11,035 bases of DNA from CAZZKF01 sp964654995 (GTDB lineage: Bacteria; Pseudomonadota; Alphaproteobacteria; CAZZKF01), in the NCBI GenBank assembly GCA_964654995.1, contig CAZZKF010000079.1:1-11035 (forward strand). Direction: 5' to 3'. The first letter of the stretch is position 1, and each line of letters opens with the position of its first letter. Of the stretch, positions 6,674-11,035 are shown piece by piece. A model generated the notes under the pieces. That model saw nothing but the letters and a program-made list of their open reading frames with translations, did not search any database and had not been told where the DNA came from. The position numbers and the translations under genes are program-made.

Positions 6674-8263
6674 TCACTTGAACGACGGCAGCTTGTCGAA
6701 CTGATGGAACGGTGGTGGCGACGACAGCGTCCACTCGAGCGTCGTCGCCCCCTCGCCCCAGGGATTATCGGCACATTTCTTGCCGGCTGCAAAGGCCTGC
6801 CAGATCACCACCAGGAACACCAGCGTCCCCAGGGCCGTGACGCCGGCGCCGATCGAGGAGACCAGGTTCCAGCCGGCAAAGGCGTCCGGATAGTCGGGAA
6901 TGCGCCGCGGCATGCCTGAAAGGCCGAGGAAATGCTGCGGAAAGAACACCAGATTGACGCCGATGAAGGACAGCCAGAAATGAATCTTGCCCAAGGTCTC
7001 GTTGTACTGGCGCCCCGACATCTTGCCGAACCAGAAATAGAAGCCGGCGAAGATCGAGAACAGCGCCCCCATCGACATCGTGTAATGGAAATGCGCGACC
7101 ACGTAGTAGGTGTCATGCAGATAGGTATCGATGCCGGCGTTGGCGAGCACCACGCCGGTCACGCCGCCGATCACGAACAGGAAGATCATGCCCATGGCGA
7201 ACAGCATCGGCGTCTTGAACTCGATGGAGCCGCCCCACATGGTGGCGATCCAGCTGAAGATCTTGATCCCTGTCGGCACCGCGATGACCATGGTCGCGGC
7301 GACAAAGTACGCGGTGGTGTTGGCGCTCAGGCCCACCGTGTACATGTGGTGCGCCCACACCAGGAAGCCGATGACGCCGATTGCCACCATCGCGTAGACC
7401 ATGCCGAGATAGCCGAAGATCGGCTTCTTGGCAAAGGTCGAGACGATGTGGCTGATGATGCCGAAGCCGGGCAGGATCAGGATATAGACCTCCGGGTGGC
7501 CGAAGAACCAGAACAGATGCTGGTAAAGGATCGGGTCGCCGCCGCCGGCCGGATCGAAGAAGGTGGTGCCGAAATTGCGGTCGGTCAGCAGCATGGTAAT
7601 GCCGCCGGCCAGCACCGGAATGGCGAGCAGCAGCAGGAACATGGTGACCAGGATCGACCACACGAACAGCGGCATCTTGTGCAGCGTCATGCCGGGTGCG
7701 CGCATGTTGAACACCGTGGTGATGAAATTGATTGCCCCCATGACCGACGAGGCACCGGCCAGATGCAGCGAGAGAATGGCGAAATCGACCGACGGACCGG
7801 GCGAGCCCGAGGTGGAGAGCGGCGCGTACACCGTCCACCCGACGCCGGCGCCATCGCCGACCAGCGCCGAGAGCACCAGCAGCAGCAAGGCCGGCACCAG
7901 CAGCCAGAAGCTGATGTTGTTCATGCGCGGGAAAGCCATGTCAGGCGCCCCGATCATGATCGGCAGGAACCAGTTGCCGAAGCCGCCGATCAGCGCCGGC
8001 ATCACCATGAAGAACACCATGATCAGGCCGTGCGCGGTGATCAGAACGTTGAAGAACTGATTGTCCTGGATGAACTGAATGCCGGGAAACGCCAGTTCTG
8101 CCCGCACCATCATCGAAAAAACGCCGCCGATCAGCCCGGCAACCACAGCGAACACCAGATACATGGTTCCGATGTCCTTGTGGTTGGTGGAATAGGCCCA
8201 GCGCCGCCATCCCGTCGGGTGAGCGTGGGTTTCGTGTGCTTCTGCCCCGTAGCTTGTCGCCAT
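6674..8263 (-). CDS. ctaD: cytochrome c oxidase subunit I
   Basis: A 529-residue, twelve-helix catalytic subunit of an A-type heme-copper oxidase in the cytoplasmic membrane; it reduces oxygen to water and pumps protons. Low-spin heme a ligands are H78 and H393 and the heme a3 ligand is H391 (VVAHFHYTMSMGA). CuB ligands are H256, H305 and H306. Y260 in WFFGHPEVY is positioned for the His-Tyr cross-link. The D channel entrance is D108 with N115 (GAPDMAFPRMNN), its inner glutamate is E258, and the K channel lysine is K334 (VPTGIKIFSW). The E in GHPEV places it in the A1 subfamily with the Paracoccus and mitochondrial enzymes. A strong Shine-Dalgarno GAGAGGA (8277-8271) lies 7 nt before the ATG. 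The gap after ctaC is 65 nt, with no clear terminator. Confidence 0.98.
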   Translation of the reverse strand: MATSYGAEAHETHAHPTGWRRWAYSTNHKDIGTMYLVFAVVAGLIGGVFSMMVRAELAFPGIQFIQDNQFFNVLITAHGLIMVFFMVMPALIGGFGNWFLPIMIGAPDMAFPRMNNISFWLLVPALLLLVLSALVGDGAGVGWTVYAPLSTSGSPGPSVDFAILSLHLAGASSVMGAINFITTVFNMRAPGMTLHKMPLFVWSILVTMFLLLLAIPVLAGGITMLLTDRNFGTTFFDPAGGGDPILYQHLFWFFGHPEVYILILPGFGIISHIVSTFAKKPIFGYLGMVYAMVAIGVIGFLVWAHHMYTVGLSANTTAYFVAATMVIAVPTGIKIFSWIATMWGGSIEFKTPMLFAMGMIFLFVIGGVTGVVLANAGIDTYLHDTYYVVAHFHYTMSMGALFSIFAGFYFWFGKMSGRQYNETLGKIHFWLSFIGVNLVFFPQHFLGLSGMPRRIPDYPDAFAGWNLVSSIGAGVTALGTLVFLVVIWQAFAAGKKCADNPWGEGATTLEWTLSSPPPFHQFDKLPSFK

Positions 8264-8328
8264 CGAATAATCCTCTCAAAACCGGTTCTGCCGATCAACT
8301 CGACCCGTTGGACAGATGCCCCGCGGCC

Positions 8329-9180
8329 CTATTGCGTGGCCATGGAGGCGGCCAGAACCGCCTCGCCAGCAGTATCGTCATCGGCAGCAAATTCCTCACG
8401 TGCCCGCTCCAGCCAGGCCTCATAGCGATCGCGCGAGACAACCTCGACGGTGATCGGCATGAAGCCGTGATTGACCCCGCACAGTTCCGAACACTGGCCG
8501 TAATAGACGCCCTCTTCCTCGACCCGGAACCAGGTCTCGTTGAGGCGCCCGGGCACGGCATCGGTCTTGATGCCGAAGGCCGGCATCGCCCAGGAATGAA
8601 TGACGTCCTCGGGTGAAGAGGTGACCAGCAGGCGCACCGTCGTGTTCACCGGCACGACAACATGATTGTCGGTGGCCAGCAGCCGCGGTGCACCTTCCGG
8701 CAGATCGGCCTCATCGACCAGGAAGGCATCGAAGGCAATGCCCTCGTCCGGGTACTCGTAGCTCCAGTACCACTGATGGCCGGTGGCCTTGATCGTCAGA
8801 TCGGCATCCACCACCTGGTGCTCGGCATAGACCAGCTTGAACGACGGGATCGCGATAATCACCAGAATGATGATCGGTATCGCCGTCCACAGGACTTCGA
8901 GCAGCGTGTTGTGGGTGAACTTGCTGGGCACCGGATTGGCCCGGGCATTGAACCGGAAGATCACGATCAGCATCAGCGCCAGCACGAAGATCACGATGAC
9001 CGTGATGATGACCAGCAGCAGGTTGTGAAAATCGGTGATCATATGGGCGACCGGGGTTACCGGCGCCTGCATGCCCATTTCCCATGGGCGCGGCTGATCG
9101 GCCCAGGCGGCACCGCCGCCCCAGCCCAGAAGGGCCGCACAGGCACCGAGAAAAACCCGAAGTGACGTGAACAACCTCAT
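8329..9180 (-). CDS. ctaC: cytochrome c oxidase subunit II
   Basis: A 283-residue precursor of the electron-entry subunit, which takes electrons from cytochrome c at the dinuclear CuA centre. A signal peptide covers about 1-27, with AWA before Asp28 as the cleavage site. Two transmembrane helices follow (about 53-76 and 94-113), then a periplasmic cupredoxin domain. CuA ligands are complete: H195, C230, E232 (backbone), C234, H238 and M241 within YYGQCSELCGVNHGFMPI. The aromatic WYWSYEY (137-143) is the cytochrome c electron-entry patch. There is no fused C-terminal cytochrome c domain. The frame stays open upstream to 9489, but the signal peptide begins at the ATG at 9180, and GGGGAG and GGAAG lie just upstream. 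It is the first gene of the oxidase operon, facing tldD. Confidence 0.97.
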   Translation of the reverse strand: MRLFTSLRVFLGACAALLGWGGGAAWADQPRPWEMGMQAPVTPVAHMITDFHNLLLVIITVIVIFVLALMLIVIFRFNARANPVPSKFTHNTLLEVLWTAIPIIILVIIAIPSFKLVYAEHQVVDADLTIKATGHQWYWSYEYPDEGIAFDAFLVDEADLPEGAPRLLATDNHVVVPVNTTVRLLVTSSPEDVIHSWAMPAFGIKTDAVPGRLNETWFRVEEEGVYYGQCSELCGVNHGFMPITVEVVSRDRYEAWLERAREEFAADDDTAGEAVLAASMATQ

Positions 9181-9215
9181 GGCTTCCGATACTCCCCGTT
9201 CCAGATCATGGACGG

Positions 9216-9234
9216 CGGCACCCGCATGGTGCCG
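9216..9234 (-). repeat. GC-rich hairpin in the ctaC leader
   Basis: A perfect 7-bp stem, CGGCACC with GGTGCCG, and a 5-nt loop. On the minus strand it would form in the ctaC mRNA leader, 36-54 nt before the start codon. There is no U-run, so it is not an intrinsic terminator. It may affect mRNA stability or translation, or be chance in GC-rich DNA. Confidence 0.45.
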
Positions 9235-9344
9235 GCCCCGGCAAGGCCTTCGCCTGCCGCAATGGTACAGCGCGATTCGTGAAGACTGGATGGCGAATCC
9301 CCCCGCATCCCAGCGCATCTGACACGCTGTGCCCACTGCGGCGC

Positions 9345-9373
9345 AAAATATAACACCTGCCCTCACCCGACAA
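9345..9373 (-). promoter_or_regulatory. candidate sigma-70-type promoter for ctaC and the oxidase operon
   Basis: On the minus strand, TTGTCG (9373-9368), a 17-nt spacer, and TATTTT (9350-9345). It lies in the only AT-rich patch of the gap, where TTATAT also overlaps the -10 box. It would give a leader of about 160 nt before ctaC, long enough to include the hairpin. Found by eye. Confidence 0.38.
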
Positions 9374-9401
9374 GGCCGATACCGCGCCTCGCCCGGCGGA
9401 T

Positions 9402-9413
9402 CGGGCCGGCCCG
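9402..9413. repeat. 12-bp perfect palindrome
   Basis: CGGGCCGGCCCG, upstream of the candidate ctaC promoter. In DNA of this base composition such GC-only palindromes are not rare, so a function is only possible. Confidence 0.3.
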
Positions 9414-9536
9414 GCCCCGGAAACGGGTGATCTTTTGAGTGGTTCCAATGTTGCCCGCGACGTTTTGTCGCATGCATCGGGGCCGGCAACCGGGATCGTC
9501 AGCCCGGCAATCGCGGCGCCCGGCCTTCGATAGCGC

Positions 9537-9560
9537 TTGCCAAGGCCCCGATATTGGCAA
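9537..9560. promoter_or_regulatory. inverted repeat upstream of tldD, possible operator
   Basis: Perfect 7-bp arms TTGCCAA and TTGGCAA separated by 10 nt, ending 72 nt before the tldD ATG. The arms and their spacing of about one and a half helical turns between centres fit a dimeric regulator site or a weak stem-loop. The regulator is unknown. Confidence 0.35.
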
Positions 9561-9632
9561 AAATGACTTCAACCGGGCCGGAGGTCCGCGGCACGCCGCC
9601 ACGCCCTGGCCGCTCAGGCAGATTGGAAAGAC

Positions 9633-11035
9633 ATGACGAACCCTTCGAAAACGCCGGCTTCGCACGCTTCCCAAGCGCTGTTTTTTCATCACGACCGGCT
9701 CGATGCCGGGCGCGTGCAAGCCCTCGTGGACGAGGCGCTCGGGGCTTGCGACGACGGCGAGCTGTTTCTCGAATACAGCCAGTCGGAAAGCCTGGTGTTC
9801 GACGACGGCTGCCTGAAAAAGGCCAGCTTCGACACCGCCCAGGGATTCGGCCTGCGCGCCGTCGCCGGGGAATCCACCGGATACGCGCACGCCTGCGAGC
9901 TCTCGGAAGCGGCGATCGCGCGCGCGGCACACACCGTTCAGGCGGTCAAGCACGGGTATGCGGGCACCCTGGCGGACGCGCCGGCACGCACCAACCGGCA
10001 ACTTTACGCGCCCGACAATCCCCTTCACGGGATCGACTTCGCCGAGAAAGTGCGGCTCCTCGAGCAGATCGACGGCTATGCGCGCGCCGCAGACGAGCGC
10101 GTCCGCCAGGTCTCGATCTCGCTCTCGGGCAACTGGCAGGCGGTCGAGATCATGCGGCCCGGCGGCTTTCGCATCCGTGACGTGCGCCCCCTGGTGCGCT
10201 TCGATGTCTCGATCGTGGTCGGGCGCGGCGAACGTCAGGAAGCCGGCCATTTCGGCGCCGGCGGGCGCACCGGCTTCGACCTGCTCACCGATCCGGCGCG
10301 CTGGCGCGAGGCGGTCGACGAGGCGCTCAGGCAGGCGCTCATCAATCTCGAATCGGTGCCCGCCCCGGCCGGCGAGATGCAGGTGGTCCTCGGCCCCGGC
10401 TGGCCCGGCATCCTGCTCCATGAGGCGATCGGCCACGGCCTCGAGGGCGATTTCAACCGCAAACAGACCTCGGCCTTCTCCGGCCTGATGGGCGAGCGCG
10501 TTGCGGCCAAGGGCGTGACCGTGGTCGATGACGGCACCCTCGAGGCGCGGCGCGGCTCTTTGACCGTCGATGACGAGGGCACGCCGAGCGAAAAGACGGT
10601 GCTGATCGAGGACGGCATTCTTGTGGGCTACATGCAGGACCGGCTGAACGCGCGGCTCATGGGCATGGCGCCGACCGGCAACGGCCGGCGCGAAAGTTTC
10701 GCGCATATGCCGATGCCGCGGATGACGAATACCTACATGCTGGCCGGCGAGACCGATCCGGAAGAGATCATCGCGGGGGTGAAAGACGGCATCTATGCGG
10801 TCTCGTTCGGCGGCGGCCAAGTCGACATCACCAACGGCAAATTCGTGTTCTCATGCACCGAGGCCTACCGGGTCGAGAACGGCCAGATCGGCGCGCCGGT
10901 GAAGGGCGCAACGCTGATCGGCAACGGCCCCGACGTGCTCACCCGCATTGGCGCTATCGGCAACGACATGAAGCTCGATACCGGCATCGGCACCTGCGGC
11001 AAGAACGGCCAGGGGGTCCCCGTCGGCGTCGGCCA
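9633..11035 (+). CDS. tldD: metalloprotease TldD, C-terminal end missing at window edge
   Basis: The first 467 codons of a TldD protein, normally about 470-480 residues, so only the last few are lost. TldD pairs with TldE (PmbA) as a cytoplasmic heterodimeric zinc protease that cuts unfolded peptides; in E. coli it matures microcin B17 and degrades the CcdA antitoxin. Zinc ligands are in H263-E-A-I-G-H268 (HExxxH) and C455 (TCGKNGQGVPVGVG), matching the E. coli positions closely. The FVFSCTEAYRVENG and KGATLIGNGPDVL elements further identify the family. The ATG at 9633 has GGAAAG just upstream (9625-9630). The partner tldE is not in the window. It is transcribed away from the oxidase operon, and nothing links its function to it. 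Confidence 0.95.
   Translation, partial: MTNPSKTPASHASQALFFHHDRLDAGRVQALVDEALGACDDGELFLEYSQSESLVFDDGCLKKASFDTAQGFGLRAVAGESTGYAHACELSEAAIARAAHTVQAVKHGYAGTLADAPARTNRQLYAPDNPLHGIDFAEKVRLLEQIDGYARAADERVRQVSISLSGNWQAVEIMRPGGFRIRDVRPLVRFDVSIVVGRGERQEAGHFGAGGRTGFDLLTDPARWREAVDEALRQALINLESVPAPAGEMQVVLGPGWPGILLHEAIGHGLEGDFNRKQTSAFSGLMGERVAAKGVTVVDDGTLEARRGSLTVDDEGTPSEKTVLIEDGILVGYMQDRLNARLMGMAPTGNGRRESFAHMPMPRMTNTYMLAGETDPEEIIAGVKDGIYAVSFGGGQVDITNGKFVFSCTEAYRVENGQIGAPVKGATLIGNGPDVLTRIGAIGNDMKLDTGIGTCGKNGQGVPVGVG

Larger units (their letters stand above)
9181..9632. other. 452-nt divergent intergenic region between ctaC and tldD
   Basis: No convincing gene lies here; the open frames crossing it are extensions or shadows of ctaC and tldD. 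It contains a candidate ctaC promoter near 9345-9373, a GC-rich hairpin 36-54 nt upstream of ctaC, a GATTCG/CGAATC repeat (9274-9279 with 9294-9299), a CGGGCCGGCCCG palindrome (9402-9413), a small GCGAC/GTCGC stem (9457-9471), and a TTGCCAA/TTGGCAA dyad (9537-9560) before tldD. I see no clear promoter for tldD. Confidence 0.7.

Noticed and set aside
5736..6704. A 322-codon open frame on the plus strand opposite ctaB
   Set aside because: Rich in Arg, Gln and His, antisense to a clear UbiA-family enzyme; a codon-composition shadow.
8264..8328. A terminator or promoter between ctaC and ctaD
   Set aside because: Only an 8-bp AACCGGTT palindrome and the ctaD Shine-Dalgarno are visible; there is no stem followed by a T-run, so read-through is assumed.
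6932..8425. A 497-codon open frame on the plus strand, antisense to ctaD
   Set aside because: The protein is dominated by His, Asp, Gln and Arg, the complement of hydrophobic codons of subunit I. No domain is recognisable and it spans the ctaD-ctaC gap.
9181..9489. An N-terminal extension of ctaC to 9489
   Set aside because: The signal peptide starts at 9180, and the extension is Arg/Pro-rich and crosses the candidate promoter.
9363..10820. A 485-codon open frame on the minus strand, antisense to tldD
   Set aside because: It is opposite to a clear TldD coding sequence with intact zinc motifs. The translation is rich in Arg, Ala and His with no family features, as expected for a shadow in GC-rich DNA.
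1..11035. Mobile element, CRISPR array, phage or defence system
   Set aside because: No transposase, integrase, direct repeats with regular spacing or tRNA-end duplications were seen. Gene order and composition are uniform housekeeping throughout.

Overview
The window looks like ordinary chromosome from a high-GC alphaproteobacterium. The evidence is the aa3-type cytochrome c oxidase cluster in a typical alphaproteobacterial order, with tldD divergent on one side and thrC, an M16 (mitochondrial processing peptidase-like) protease and a GNAT acetyltransferase on the other. The order or genus cannot be fixed from the sequence alone. There are no tRNA or rRNA genes, no CRISPR array, no insertion sequence and no sign of recent transfer.

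Layout from the right, in the direction of transcription of the minus-strand block: ctaC (subunit II), ctaD (subunit I), ctaB (heme O synthase), a 40-residue single-span membrane protein of the CoxF type, ctaG (Cox11 copper chaperone), ctaE (subunit III), a DUF983 zinc-ribbon membrane protein and surf1 (assembly factor). After a 79-nt gap come thrC (GTG start), the M16 peptidase (ATGA overlap with thrC) and the start of a GNAT acetyltransferase cut by the left edge. On the plus strand, tldD begins at 9633 and runs off the right edge, missing only its C-terminal end. A 452-nt divergent intergenic region (9181-9632) separates tldD from ctaC. It holds a candidate ctaC promoter and several small inverted repeats.

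The eight minus-strand genes from ctaC to surf1 form a unit for building cytochrome c oxidase in the cytoplasmic membrane. CtaC, CtaD and CtaE are the catalytic core. CtaB makes heme O, the precursor of heme A. CtaG delivers copper to CuB and Surf1 helps heme a/a3 insertion. The heme A synthase gene (ctaA/COX15) and a Sco-type CuA chaperone are not in this window and must lie elsewhere if the oxidase is functional. Catalytic and metal-binding residues of the recognised enzymes are intact, so nothing looks decayed. The thrC-M16-GNAT part is a separate housekeeping group that may read through from the oxidase operon or use its own promoter, a candidate for which lies in the 79-nt gap.

I found no previously undescribed system. 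The points most worth a second look are the two poorly understood small proteins inside the oxidase operon and the inverted repeats in the two regulatory gaps.
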